Source: Chrysoperla carnea (Eukaryota > Arthropoda > Insecta > Neuroptera > Chrysopidae). Taken from it: a stretch of 64,000 bases of DNA. Every line of letters starts with the position of its first letter. Position 1 is the stretch's first letter. This document shows, piece after piece, positions 38,001-50,530 of the stretch. A model generated the notes under the pieces. The model was given only the letters and a program-made list of their open reading frames with translations. It did not search any database and had not been told where the DNA came from. The position numbers were made by a program, and so were the translations under genes. The stretch is taken from contig NC_058337.1 of assembly GCF_905475395.1 (NCBI RefSeq), positions 28,482,983 through 28,546,982 on the forward strand. Reading direction: 5' to 3'.

Positions 38001-39699
38001 CCGACACATTAATATGACGTCATTGTATTCATTTGAGAACGCAGCGTATGTATCGCACATGCACGTATTAAACCTGGAAAAGTTAAATGTAAAAATATTT
38101 TGATCGGAAAATTTGTTAATGTTTTTTGAAGACTATCCTTAAAATATAAAAATTTAAATTTAAATCTTTTGTATAATAGAAGTATTCAGATAATTTAAAT
38201 AACGTTTTTGTATAGGAGATTACACGCTAAAAGTATTCCTATATAAAAACATATTAAACTTAAATTTTAAAATAATAAAACAGTAAAATCCCAAAATCTG
38301 ATAAAATTTTAGTATAAGAAATTTCATAAAAATTTCAGCTTTTATATATTAAAGTTACTTTATTATTTATTGGAGATCCGACAAACGAAGATAATAGCTT
38401 CAATGTGGAGTTCAATTGCTTGACCTGATTCAAAAACTTCATTGTAATCGATCTGAAATCTAACGAAAATGATTCTACTGTTGAAAATTTGTTCACAATC
38501 ATGGTTCTCGATAGGTACATAAGCTTCATAAGGCTCAAATTCAAAATCCAATGACTCGACAAATTTATATCCTGAAAAAGACAGATAATACGTTGAAATA
38601 AACGAGATTATCGTAGCAAAATCACCTAAAAATATAGAATTTATGAAGTGAGTTTAGCGGAGCCTAGAAAATCGTAAAAAACACTTTAATTTTGGAAAAT
38701 TTTAAATAAATTTTCAGATGTTAGTCACGTGGGCGAGATAACCAAATGTTAGTCACGTGTTAAAGAAGTGAGAAAATAAGGTATTCTGATTTGCTACCTT
38801 CATAGGGTCTATAAACAAAATCGTATTGAAATATATAGCACCATCCTTTTTGCATGTCACAAAAAACAGATAATTATTTATCCAAGCTGATGGTGGAAGC
38901 GTCGAGCATATTTTGTTTTTTATCAAAAGGGTATGTTCGATGCACTGATTTTACACTCTCAATGAAGATACTTTGAGAAAGTTGATAGTGTATTGTGTAA
39001 CATATCGGATAAGTTATCAAAGGCACTTTTGAGAGAAGTTTTTCTTCAAGTTTCAAAAAGTATTAAAATTTGCCATTTAATTACAAATTTAAAAGCGCAT
39101 GTTTCATAGTTTTTTTCTTTGAAATTATAAAATAAAATCAAACATAAATTTTCCAAAAATTACAAGCATAAATCGTTAAAATTTAAATTTGTCTGTAAAC
39201 ACAAAAAAAAAACATAAAATAAAAATTTTAAACGTCATAAAGTTTACAAACAATTACATATAAAAATCGGGTAATTAGTTAATTATCAGTTTTCCTTTTA
39301 AAATATTATTGTTAGTTTTATTGTTTAAAAAATAAACAAAAGTAAACAATTTTTACAGTTAAGAAAATTTAAAATATTATTATTATTAATTATATCATGA
39401 GCGTTACAAAATTTTATTAGATATAGAAAATATCATTGGAAGATGATGCTCCATAATGTGAGGCATGACGGAAATTTGCAAGAGCATTCTATTTCTTTCG
39501 AGGGCTATTTTATTTATATGAAAGCACAGAGAAAAATTAACATTATTAAGACAAAAATCATCACCCAATTCTTACACAACCAGCAAAGGATAAATAAATT
39601 CTATTTTAAATACAATAAAATTTGAAATTAACTTGATATTGAAATTTTAAATTAAAGTTTTATCAACATATTTGAGAAATTTACAAAATTTTAAAAACC
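35087..39699. other. Gene-poor region
   Basis: No convincing gene. Items seen: a GC-richer block with poly-A (35830-36120), a minus-strand 101-codon frame at 36202-36507 I do not recognise, and two copies of ATGTTAGTCACGTG (38718, 38746) 28 bp apart. The rest is AT-rich spacer. Confidence 0.45.
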
Positions 39700-39905
39700 T
39701 CCGACAAATGCGGAGTTTCCTTGCAGCTCTCTCCAAACTGAACTGATTTTCTTAAAACATAGCTAAGAACACTCTCGATTAAAAAACCTTCAAAAAAAAA
39801 AAAAAAAAAAAATCGGTTCTCCGTTTAGAAGCTACGTCGCCACATACAAACAAGAAGACAGACAGACAGACACTCCACACGCGTTTTACGTCGGGAGTTA
39901 AAAGG
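39700..39905 (+). repeat. 'ATAGCTAAGAACACTC' repeat copy
   Basis: It carries CTAAGAACACTC, ATCGGTTCTCCGTTTAG and a GACAGACAGACA run followed by a GGGAGTTAAAA end. It shares this order of motifs with 50110-50530, so the two are copies of one interspersed family. A 20-nt poly-A interrupts it. Confidence 0.65.
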
Positions 39906-40347
39906 AATTTACCTAGGCCTTCAGTGGAGTCTGTAATTTATTTCCTTTTTGTCTAATAATTGGAAAATTGATAAAAGTAAGTTTGATAGTAAAGTTTGAA
40001 AATGTAACTTTAACTTTGGCTTGAATGGCGAATTTATGGAAATCGAGTTATTCGATTTTTGAATTTCAATGATGTTTTTGTGTCTGCTGTTTATATTAAA
40101 AGACAGCCTTTGCTAAGATAATATGTAAAAACAAATATCAAGAAGTTTACTACTGTCGAAAGGGTTGAAAAATTGGAGCTCATTTTTCAGTGGGTTCACG
40201 ATCTATTGATAACTAGGAGTTACAACCCGCCAACTGGCGATAATAATTCGTACTAATTAAAACAGGAAGTGGACTCGTTTTCAGTAGTTCCAATTTAGAC
40301 TACCAGGTTACTTACCATTTATCAATACTGGTATGGTAGTATAATAT
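39906..40347. other. Spacer
   Basis: AT-rich; nothing recognised. Confidence 0.4.
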
Positions 40348-40633
40348 AATAATAATAATAATAATGGGGTTTAACCTTCGTTTTTCAGATTTATCTATAA
40401 CAGAGGCCACTCACATCATTATTTTTTAATCTTTATATATTTTATTTTAAACTACATCTAATATACAATAAAATTTGCATTATGTGGGTGGGGTCGGTTA
40501 CTTCATTTTTATCCAAGCCATTAATTATAATTGTTCACACTACCGCTGCCTGGATTCGAACCCACAACCTCCAAGTTAGTAGCCGAACGTTTTAATGACG
40601 ATATAATTCGCACGACCATTGAGCCGGTTGTAT
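40348..40633 (-). mobile_element. tRNA-derived SINE, family 1
   Basis: Read on the minus strand, a tRNA-like head holds an A box (GGCTCAATGGTCGTGCG) and a B box (GGTTGTGGGTTCGAATCC). A body follows (AGGCAGCGGTAGTGTGAACA... and a CCGACCCCACCCACAT block). The tail ends GGTTAAACCCCATT followed by an ATT microsatellite. This is the classic layout of a Pol III SINE. Copies at 42222, 48336 and 57062 share head or body. Confidence 0.85.
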
Positions 40634-41071
40634 GGTAGTATATATAACTCTTCAATTCGAGGTTGCTGCGTCCTTTGATTGTGTAATATCCATGTGCATT
40701 AATAAGAAATTAAAGATTTAAGCAACGCCACTGATAAACAAAATTTTTATTAGTGCTTGTATTGTATTTACAACTGATTTGAAAATTATAGTTTTCCAAA
40801 TTTCATGGTCAACATATTTGATAAAAATCAATATATTTTAAATAAAATTAAAATGTACAAATTTAATTTATTTAGTTTTCATCGTAGGTAAATAAATTTT
40901 ACATTTGGTAAATTAAGTCGCCGCTCCGCACTAGGATGACTTGCACTTATAGTTTGTAAAAGAACAAAAAAGTATATACAAATTCCTCTACAAAATACAA
41001 ACAGACCACAAATACAAAATTAATACCATTTTAATCTCTACTTTCGTAGACAAGGGACCAAAACTAAAAAT

Positions 41072-41361
41072 GGGAGGATTGGTTTGGAGAAACTGAATCC
41101 GTTGGTCGCATGTCTATGGTAGCGGGTTCGATTCCCGCTGTCACAACACAAATTAATTTAATTAATAGTTGTGATGGGCTGGTGTAGTGCATGGTATATG
41201 CATGAAGAAGGTGCAGTACTCAGCCTCTGAAAATAATTGAGGAGCTGATAAATGAAATTATCAGCGGAAAAGGTAGCAAAACACATATATGGTATTACAA
41301 TGAGCTCTATAGCTTAAGTGTGTCTTTCGTGGACAGCCAATATATCCTAACCTAACCTACC
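41072..41361 (+). mobile_element. tRNA-derived SINE, family 2
   Basis: The head has a B box (GGTAGCGGGTTCGATTCCCG) and an A-box-like stretch about 45 bp upstream. The body includes GGGCTGGTGTAGTGCATGGT and AGCTCTATAGCTTAAGTGTG, ending AGCCAATATATCCTAACCTA. A reverse copy lies at 60794-61062. It differs from family 1 in body and tail. Confidence 0.82.
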
Positions 41362-42091
41362 ACGTAAACTTACAATCTTATACTTTTGAACAACTATGTA
41401 ATAAACTTCTAAGACTCTATCCAACTGAGAATATTTAAATCTTTATTTTTACAGACTTATCGTTGGTCTGATTCTTAAATTTGATGATACCATGAAATTA
41501 TATCTTTATTTGTAGATAATAGTTAGGGATTTTTCACCGGTATTCTTCCATATGAATTATTGGTTGTGTACCCATAATGAATTTTTATTAAATCAATTGT
41601 TTTTATCATAATAGAAGTTAAATTATATTTTCGGAAATTCGCTAAATGCTTGGGTCAAAGTGTGATGTAACCAAGAAAGCTGCACTTTTGTCTATATTTA
41701 TTAAAAAAAAGTTAATTTTCCAGGAAATAAACTTGGCAGTGGATAATAAGAAGAAGAAGAAGTTAAGGAACAAAGATTATGTTATATTGAATATTGATAC
41801 AGAAGAAACTTTTACAGTGTATACCTATATGAAAACTGAAACATATGTTTGAATAAACAAAAATGATTGTTCTCACGCTAAATTGTTAGTCCTAAACTAA
41901 AAATGAAATCGTTTGTTGCAATATGTAACATATTTTTGGTGTTAAAAAAATGCAGCAAATGGTTTCACAAAACAGTTATTATATTCAATTAAATATTTCG
42001 TATTTTAAATTGGTTGAAAAGTCGGTTACTTTTATTTTTACGAACTATGAGAGTATTTTAGAAAGCGCTTATAGACTGCAATACAAGCGTC
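41362..42091. other. Spacer
   Basis: AT-rich, with a GAA run near 41750. No gene seen. Confidence 0.4.
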
Positions 42092-42912
42092 TTTTTATAC
42101 CATGTATATTTGAAATATACCTACGTAGTATATTAAGTTTAGTCCGAAGTTTGTAACGCTTAAAAATATTGATGGGACGAAAACAATTTTGGTATAGGTG
42201 TTCATAATAATAAAAATAATCATAAGGGGGGGTGGGTTTAACCTCCGTTTTTATGAAAACCGCCTTATCACAGAGGCCACCCACATCATTATTTGTTAAT
42301 CTTTATTTATTCAATTATATTCATATTTACAATTACATTTTTGATGTGGGTGGAGTCGGTTACTTCGTTCTTATACAAGCGACGACAATGTGATCAATTC
42401 TGTACTCCCATTAATTAGGCAAAATTATCATTTCATAAAATCACCTAATTTGTCCATTTCCGGTTGTCTGTCTGTCTGTCGTCTGTCTGTCCGTTTGTCA
42501 TCACGATTACTCAAAAAATAAAAGATATATCAAGCTGAAATTTTTATAGCGTACTGAAGACGTGAAAAGTGAGGTCAAATTCGTAAATAAATGAGCAGCA
42601 TAGGTTAATTGGTTCTTGGGTCCTTAGGACCCATCTTGTAAGCCGTTAGAGATAGAACAAAAGTTTAAATGTAAAAAAATGTTCCTTATAAAAAAAAATA
42701 AACAACTTTTGTTTGACATTTTTTCGTAAACTTCACTGTCTACCCGTGAGAGTGCAGTTTATGCGTAAATTGTATAGTATGTATTATATGGGTATGTCAG
42801 TTAGTTATATATGTGTGACATATATGTACGTGTAATATGACAGAGTAATCAACGCTGTCTATACATGGTATTTCAACAATTAACTCAATCAATTGTTTGT
42901 TTTCACTTGTTT
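42092..42912 (-). repeat. 'GACGGACGG' repeat with a nested SINE
   Basis: Reverse copy of the 13336 element, including GTCTGTCTGTCGTCTGTC at about 42466-42490 and the terminal TTGTTTGTTTTCACTTGTTT. It is split by a family-1 SINE at 42222-42412, so the SINE inserted later. Confidence 0.85.
42222..42412 (-). mobile_element. SINE family 1, head-truncated, nested
   Basis: It retains the tail and body (GATGTGGGTGGAGTCGGTTA, AGAGGCCACCCACATCATTA) but lacks the tRNA-like head. Short TTCATAA strings on both sides (about 42202 and 42433) may be the target duplication. Confidence 0.75.
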
Positions 42913-44169
42913 ATAAGTGATTACTAATACCGGGAGACTTTGTATGTAGCTTCATTTACGTTGAACCTTAAACATTTTTTATAAAAAATTAAAAATGGAA
43001 GGTTTTCTTGCACCTCCAGCTCAATAATTATTTTCTACTTTTGAGTTCAATAAAAGCTTGTCTCTTAAAAGTTTTTTTCTTTTTCAATACCAAATATTAT
43101 GGTAGCCATGCGAAAATCACGTATTGTTTACCAAGAAATTACATACATTGCAAGTTAAGTAAAAGCTTGTAAAAAGGACCTTTGTATTGCTGTCCATCAG
43201 TATTAAAAAAATAAATTTTTACTTAAATACATACAAACTTCGAAATTTTATTTGAAAAACCTCTTTTAATTTCAAGTCAATTTTGATTTCATGGCCTGCC
43301 TTTAGAACTTGAAGTTCTCTTTATAGCTGCATATAGCCACTTTTAGAGTTCCCAGGGTACCGTATGTTGTAAATAGTTGAGATCTGTATAGCTGATCATT
43401 TTAGATCGGGTACTGGAATCCGTAGAAAAACTCAATAAGTTCTATGAATTTCGAATTGTTTGAATTTTTTTCGAATTTTATTATTTTTAACAGCGAATAG
43501 CAAAGTTTAAAGAAAAATCCTAGGCTATGAAAAATTTTTTAGAGGAAAAAATTTGGACGCGCGACTTTATTAAAAGTCTCGAATACCTGCTCTTACCAAA
43601 CTGCGTTGCCGAAATGTATTGTCTTACATATACTCTAAGTTTAGGATTGTACCATTGATTTCCAGAATGTTTCATATTACTTCAATTGACTATTGACAAA
43701 TGATTAGGAGTTATTCGAACACATAAAATAAAAGACCTCCCAAAATTTGTATAAACAATTGCTCACATATTTGAACAAGTACAAAAGTGTTAAAATAAAC
43801 GATCTGTCAATTATTATTGAAAAATGAATGAATGAATGAAACTTCTTATTTATTTATGCAGCGTTAAATGTGAATTGAAAACAAGTAATAATGCAACAAT
43901 TATATTATTATTACTTAATTGAATAATGTTAATAGTGAAATTGTTACATATTTTTCATTCAAATTATAAAATAATTATTATTTTTGTATGTATTTTTATT
44001 TTATAAATATACATATTTTTTAACATATTTTTGACATGTTACTGTGTGTTTGAAAAGTATGAACATGATACATGCTTTTAACACGCTTTGAATTAGCTTG
44101 GAAAATCATCAATAAAGAACCTACAAAAAAAAAAAAAAAATTATTTAAAAGTCAAAAAACCCGACTACT
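42913..44169. other. Spacer
   Basis: AT-rich. No gene or defined repeat recognised. Confidence 0.4.
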
Positions 44170-44342
44170 TGAAATAATAGCTGAAAAGAAAAAATCAAAT
44201 CCAGTAGTTTACATAGCGACTTAAACAGTTGGGATCCATTATTGGGAAGATTTGAGTGTCGTTCTAGATTTTAATGGACCCCGACTGTTAAAGTCGCTAT
44301 GTAAACTACTGGACTTGTATTTTCTATTCAGCTTTTATTTCA
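44170..44342. repeat. Inverted repeat, about 65-bp arms
   Basis: The left arm (44170-44240) and right arm (44272-44342) both contain CCAGTAGTTTACATAGCGAC or its complement and AGCTGAA ends, with a 31-bp loop. Palindromic MITE form. Confidence 0.85.
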
Positions 44343-44516
44343 CGCTGTTTTTTTTTCTCTTTTTTTTTCTTTTTTTTTTTTTTTTTTAATTATTTTATTA
44401 TATTTTACACTTTTTAGTTTGAATTTTCAAATGTCTATTCAATGACACTCCACTTAACATACTTCGTCGACTTTCTTTTTCAGTTTCATGTTTATATCCT
44501 TGGTACTTCGTGGCAA

Positions 44517-44676
44517 TCTCGAGACCAAACTCGTGTGTCGATTTTTATTATTCTCACGTCAATCGATTTCTATTTAATAGCTATTAAATGATATCCTACT
44601 CAACATAACTTTTGCAAGATTAAGGGAAATCGATTGACGTAAGAATCATCAAAATCCGTCAACGCGTTTGGTCTCT
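44517..44676. repeat. Inverted repeat, about 52-bp arms
   Basis: 44521-44571 pairs with 44624-44676 at about 80% identity (GAGACCAAAC, ACGTCAATCGATTTC). A different family from the inverted repeat just upstream. Confidence 0.8.
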
Positions 44677-44841
44677 AGTTTGTTACATAAGATCAATACA
44701 TACATACATAAATTCATATATAGACTCATAAACACATTACCACTCCTTTGCGTCGCCCAGTCGGGTAAAAATCATATAATATTTTAAAATTACTACTATG
44801 TGTTGCATACAAGGGTGCCACCAGGCAGTTGGGCTAGGTAA

Positions 44842-45173
44842 GAGGGAAGCATGAAGGTTATAAGAAGGAGAACGATCGCTACAGAAAATTTTGTCCCCGC
44901 AATATGGATAAAATAAGTGAGGCGCTGCGACCGCTAAGTAGTATCAATAAAAGCGGGCTGTTGTGCGCTAATTTGAAATGATAGTACAATTTGTACATTA
45001 TGCAACTAACTTCATCTACTAACAGCTAACTTCGCAGATACTACTTCTTGATGACAACGCGGCTGGTGGCGGAAAAATGAACTATAAATTCTACAAATTT
45101 TCAGGGACAGACGCGCTAATGCTTTAACACGTAGGGATCGTTCTCCTTCTTTATAGCCTTCATGGAGGGAAGG
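44842..45173. mobile_element. MITE-like element, about 43-bp TIRs
   Basis: The left end (44842-44884) and right end (45131-45173) are reverse complements with few mismatches (GAGGGAAGCATGAAGG, AAGGAGAACGATC). The 246-bp interior is non-coding and GC-richer than its surroundings. Confidence 0.75.
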
Positions 45174-48100
45174 ATGATTGACAGATAAAATTGGTAATCG
45201 TGAAATGTAGGTTATGCCAATTTAAAAATAAAAAATCAAATTCGAGGGATTCGAAAATTTGATTTTTCATGTTAAAAGTATGTGTGGACAACAAATTACT
45301 AGCCTTTCGACTCGTCCTTCTTGCACGGTTGTGGCACTCGCACGGGTTATTTTTGAGAAAAACACCTACTTTCTTTGAATCTTCTACTTGATTCCGAATG
45401 TACCACTTTGGAATATTCAACACCCATTACACACTACTACAAAACTGATTTCCATTCCTGCTTGCTTGTTCAAGCATCAAGCAAAAACTACTTGACCGAT
45501 TTTGATAGAATTTGGTTGTTTAAAAGCTCATATTATAGTTACAAACCAGTAGATTAATAAGTTTTGCTATGATGTGGAATTTCGAGGTAAATAACTTTTT
45601 TCACATTTCATACTTATTACGTAGACCTAAATATGTATTGCAAGCGAAAGGAAAAGATCAAAGTTCTCAATGGTGGAGGGGAATAGGTAAGTAATCGTTG
45701 ACTAAAAGATTCAAGTAGGGGTACAGGTAAGCAACTATTCTAAAGGTAGGGAGATTAAAGGGTATTGTATGATGGTGTTTTTAAACCAGTTTCTTCCAAA
45801 ACCTGTCCGAAAATAATCTTTCTTCAGTTGTTTTTATTTTTTATCAAAAGACTCTTAATTTTGTAAATCTGCTATATTATGACTGCTAGTAGTAGATGCT
45901 GGACCTGGAACTCCACTGTTGGCTTTTTATGGTCGAAACCAGATAAGCATTCAAATCCAAAAGTTTATAAAACTCAGCCTAGTTATGGAGAAGGGATTTA
46001 ATTGGAGTATGGAGTTGGCATAGGTTGCTATTACGAGACTTTTTAATTAATATCTGGCTAGACAAATGATAATTGTCGTAATTGCGTTGACTGCATTCGT
46101 TTTATAACTTTTATAACCCACAGTAATTTAATGATAAAAAAAGAAAATAAAATTCTTTTTTTTTGTTTTTAAAGTGCGTGTGTTTTAATGCGTATGTATG
46201 TTACTTACTTATACTTACTGAGTAACATGACTTTGGTCATTCGCATAACACTAAATTTTAAATAGAATTAACACAACTTAATTTTACAGATATAGATAAC
46301 TGCTATTCGTTTTATAACATATGTATATATATGTATGTATGTATGTATTAAAAAGTCTTAATATAAATGATGAAAAGTAGGTCACACATGCCCTGTTTAT
46401 ATGTCGATGCCTATAAGCAAATATACTCACTCAACTCATATGATGAATATGTATAAGTAAGTGTATATTTGAATAACGTTGAGAAGATAGTTGACTTTTG
46501 ATGATTCGAATTAGTGATGGACTGATTAAGTATGATTTAACAAGAGATTACTTTTTAAGGGTCTGACAAAATACCTAATTTCTAGCATTCATTTAACGGA
46601 CCGATATCCTGATTCCCAGAGTTGCGGACACATTGACTGATTGGTTTACCGAGAAGTTCTGCAAGCTCATCTGACCAACTCGTCAGACTGACTTATTGTA
46701 TAAAATCATTTTATAATAACTATCTATCATATGCTATTAGCTTGTCACCACAGTTATGTGTATCAATTGTTTAGTTAATCAATCAACATTACAGTCTACT
46801 CTGATAAATCTAAGCTAACCACACATAGGAGAGCTAGTCCGCCAATATCAGGCGTAACAGATCCAGAATTTGTTGATGTTGTATATTTGCTAGCGCACAT
46901 ATACGAGCACATATAGAATAATCTGTATGATATTAGCACGGAAGGGTCTAAGGTAGATTCTTTCCATGGATCTTCGCATCTATGCAGTTGAAAGTGCAAA
47001 AAGCAGAGTTATGTAGCTAAAAGTACATGAATGCGAAATCACTACAAAAAAAGAAAGCTAAAGTTCCGAAGTCTAGGAGAGCTAATCTCGAATGCTATAA
47101 ATTGTTTATCGTTAATGTGTAGGATGCCACAATGTCGCAAATCAACTTACACTTGTATACTTGCGGACTTCACTTGTATACTTGCGGATATCAGATATAC
47201 AGCCAGCTTTGTCGCATTTTTTAAAGCTTGCAAGAATACAATCTTGTTTAAAGCATGACTTCCCCTTTTTGTTATAGGTAAAATTTTTTTTAATTATCTG
47301 TTTTGCCACTGGTAAGAAAGTCTTACTCGACCAGAAAGTTATGAAAGCATATTTATCAAGCATATTACTTAGAAAAACCATCGATGGAAAACTCCATCTT
47401 TGTCTTTTATCGGGGTAGATAAGATCTTCTTGTATATATAAAAGGCATTGATTGTCTTATCAAATAATATTGTTTCATATAGGTATAAGGCTACAGTACC
47501 ATTTTTGGACTTATTTGTAGTATGTAGTATAAACCTTTGTAATTTTCAAAGTATTGACGGATAGGCACGTCGGAAGTTTTATTGAGTGTCGGAAAAAATT
47601 TACAGTACCGAAGAATTGATTATCTTTTTATAAGAATAACAAAAAGAGAAAATCTGTATGAATTTTAGTCTAGGAGTTAAATTTAAGATTTTCCGAGCCC
47701 AAAACTTAAAAAGCGCAGCATTCTCGATAAAACCCTTGGTCAGGATTGTTAGATTGTTTACAGACTATGCTCAGTTCAAAAAATGAAGGGTATAATAGGT
47801 GTTATATCTATATAGTTCTCTCAACATAAAAATTAATACGGGTTTACTTAGAAACTTATTAACAAGAAATTTATTATCAAGTATGAAAACCAAGATAAAT
47901 ATTTCTAGAAATAAAACTGCTTGCATAGAAAGCGATCATATGGAATAAAAATGATAAATGAAATCCAACTTTCTATTTTCCTCAAAACTGAATGATAATT
48001 GATGATAACCGTTTCACTTTGGTATGTATCAATCTATCTCTATGTCCTTCCATGAAGATTTAAATGAACCACATTCTATGTAGAAAAAATCATTAAAAAA

Positions 48101-48335
48101 ATGAAATACGGTTGAAGATGACTTGCCCTAGAAAAATCTCACTAGGTCAGTTATCTCATGACAGTCTAAAGTTGTTTAAGTCAGTAGTGCTAAAAATAAA
48201 TCTAACAAGTCGTTAGTTTTTATAAAAGCAATTTTGAAGCAAAATTTTCTTAAAATAGTTGAAAAATACACAACAGATCCTTTAGTCCAGGTATGTCCCA
48301 CTTCAAGACAGCTGCCCTTATCTGTTCAACCTAAT
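45174..48335. other. Gene-poor region
   Basis: No gene. It contains a TATG/GTAT microsatellite (46318-46349) and a 22-bp tandem duplication with CTTGTATACTTGCGGA at about 47151-47190. The rest is spacer with unremarkable short frames. Confidence 0.45.
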
Positions 48336-48595
48336 TAATAATAATAATGGGATTTAATCGGCGTTTTTCAGATATCTATCTATAACAGAGGCCAGCCATA
48401 TCATTATTTTTTTAATCTTCATTTATTTTATTCTAAACTACATCCAATATACAATTAAATTATGATGTGGGTAGAGTCGGTTACTTCGTTCTTATCCAAG
48501 CAACGATAGTGTGATCAATTTTACCACCCCAATAATTATAATTGCTCACACTGACACTGCCTGAATTCGAACTCGCAACGTTCGTTCAACCTAAT
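48336..48595 (-). mobile_element. SINE family 1, near full-length
   Basis: Minus-strand copy with an (AAT)n tail, ATAACAGAGGCCAGCCATAT, GATGTGGGTAGAGTCGGTTA and the B-box region GAATTCGAACTCGCAACGTT. The A-box end is missing or degraded. Confidence 0.8.
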
Positions 48596-48949
48596 TGAAA
48601 AATAGACTATAGTCCATTTTTCAATATATAACCACGGAAACTGACTGATTTCAAACTAGTTTATAAATGGTGTGAAGCCTTGATTACAATCGTGTAGGGA
48701 GGGCCTTATATTAACATTTGAAACAACAAAATCTTTGCCTTTTTTCTTGAACAGTTAACCACATTATAAGCTTTACTGTACAAAGATTCCAGGGTAGCAA
48801 ATAATACAGCGCAGGAGTTGTGCATTTATTTCATTCTTTTTAAAAAATAGTTTTTCACTTTTACTTTTATTTGAATTAGTGTCGTTCAATTCAACACTAA
48901 TTTGAATAGGCGCAAAGTATTATTCGTTCATGATTAGTATAGTATCGCG

Positions 48950-49320
48950 TTCTATATACCGGGTTAATCTATATAACTGGTACATGGAGGCGGAGTTTAC
49001 ATACATAAGGGCTTACCCTTATACAAAAATTTTTAAATAGTAGGATATTTTTGAATCATTCAAAATTGTAATTGACCATTTAGATAAATTTTAACCTTTA
49101 TTGATTCGTTTTAACATGAAATATTTATTGCTTTATTGCTTTATTGCTTTACAATGAGACAGATAATATATTTGAAAATAGATATTTTTTATTATTTACA
49201 AAAATCTCCTACTATTGGATATTTGTATATCCAATGAAAATATTAAATTAAATTAAGGCGGTCAACTTAAAATACTCAATGTACTCTATATGTTGGCTGA
49301 CCCTGTATATATACGTACTT
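48950..49320. repeat. Possible MITE with degenerate ends
   Basis: TATATACCGGGTTA near 48954 and the complement of CTGACCCTGTATATA near 49305 look like diverged terminal repeats. Inside, AATAGTAGGATATTTTTG pairs with the complement near 49205-49222. A TTGCTTTA pentuple-like run sits at about 49130-49152. Weak evidence. Confidence 0.35.
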
Positions 49321-50109
49321 GTGAATCTGTTTTTATGTTTATAATGCACATAATATGTGCGTAATATAAGAATTTACATTGACTGTGTGTATAGTGTGCA
49401 TGATATATTAATGTGTGTATTATTAGTTGTGGTCTGACTGTCTTATAAAAATAAACATCTAATAATAATAAATACAGAATGTATCGATATTAAATTGTAT
49501 TATGTATCCAGCAGCTTTTATTCCAATGACAAAAAAGGTCATTTTTGTGAAATCCGAAATTGGGCATGAATAATTTTCGCGTGGAAAATTTTTACAGGAT
49601 CCCGTTTAATACATGCTCCTGAATGTAAAAGTCCAGGTTGCTGGTGGGTAATCCGATAGGATATTGTTTAAACTAATTTTTTTTAAACAAATAAATAATA
49701 TTGACCGAATCGCTTCGGAAGTGATTCGATTCTTTTTCTTTTATCATAAAATTGGGGTCAAAATTAACAAAAACTGTTATTAGACATTTTTCACTAAACT
49801 CTCCAGATTTCGAATAAAAAATTCGTAAAAATTGAAAAAACTTGATTTTTACGATTTTCATCCCTCAAAAAGTGTATGAAAAAAGATCTTCCTCTAGATT
49901 TTCCGAAGCAATTCAGTCAATATTATTTACTTGGTTAAAAAAAATTAGTTTAAACAATATCCTACTGGGTTACCTACCGGCAGTCAGCACTTTTACGTTC
50001 AGGGGCATGTTCCAAACGGAAATCTTCAAAAATTTCTCATGAAAACTTAATTTAATTCAATATATATATATATTTGATACGTAAATAAAAGAAATTCCAC
50101 TGGCTACAT
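49321..50109. other. Spacer
   Basis: No gene. A partial inverted relation exists between 49668-49680 and 49945-49960 (GTTTAAACTAATTTTTTT). Confidence 0.35.
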
Positions 50110-50530
50110 CGTAAGAAACCCCGATAAATTTTTCGGGTATGGAATCCTAAACATGCACTTGCAACGTTTATAAGAACACCTTTTACTTTAGAGCCTTTTC
50201 CAAGCTGCACCGATTTTGAGGATCAACGCCAATTTTGTAGTTGTTCCGGATACGGAACCCTAAACTCGCACTTGAAACATGGCTAAGAACACTCCCCGTT
50301 AAATTTGTAAATTTTATTCGATTAATAAATTTTAACTTTGAAGTTTGATTTATTATTTGCGCGTCAATTCATCTTTCAGAAGAAGGTTCTAGAGAAGACT
50401 TCATAAATTCAAACGAAACAAAAAAAATCCTAATCGGTTTATCCGTTTAGGCGCTATGATGCACAGGCAGACACACAGCCACAGAGACAGACAGACATAG
50501 CGGTCAAACACCCTTTTTTTGGTTCGGGGG
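50110..50530 (+). repeat. 'ATAGCTAAGAACACTC' repeat, longer copy
   Basis: Same motif order as 39700-39905: GGCTAAGAACACTCCCCGTT, AATCGGTTTATCCGTTTAG, a CAGACAGACA run, and a GGGGGTTAAAA end. Related words near 56650-56790 on the other strand may be a third, decayed copy. Confidence 0.6.

Noticed and set aside
47195-47215. ACAGCCAGCTTTG matches the core of the miR-2 family.
   Set aside because: No complementary arm forms a pre-miRNA hairpin within about 80 nt on either side, and the 5' seed region differs.
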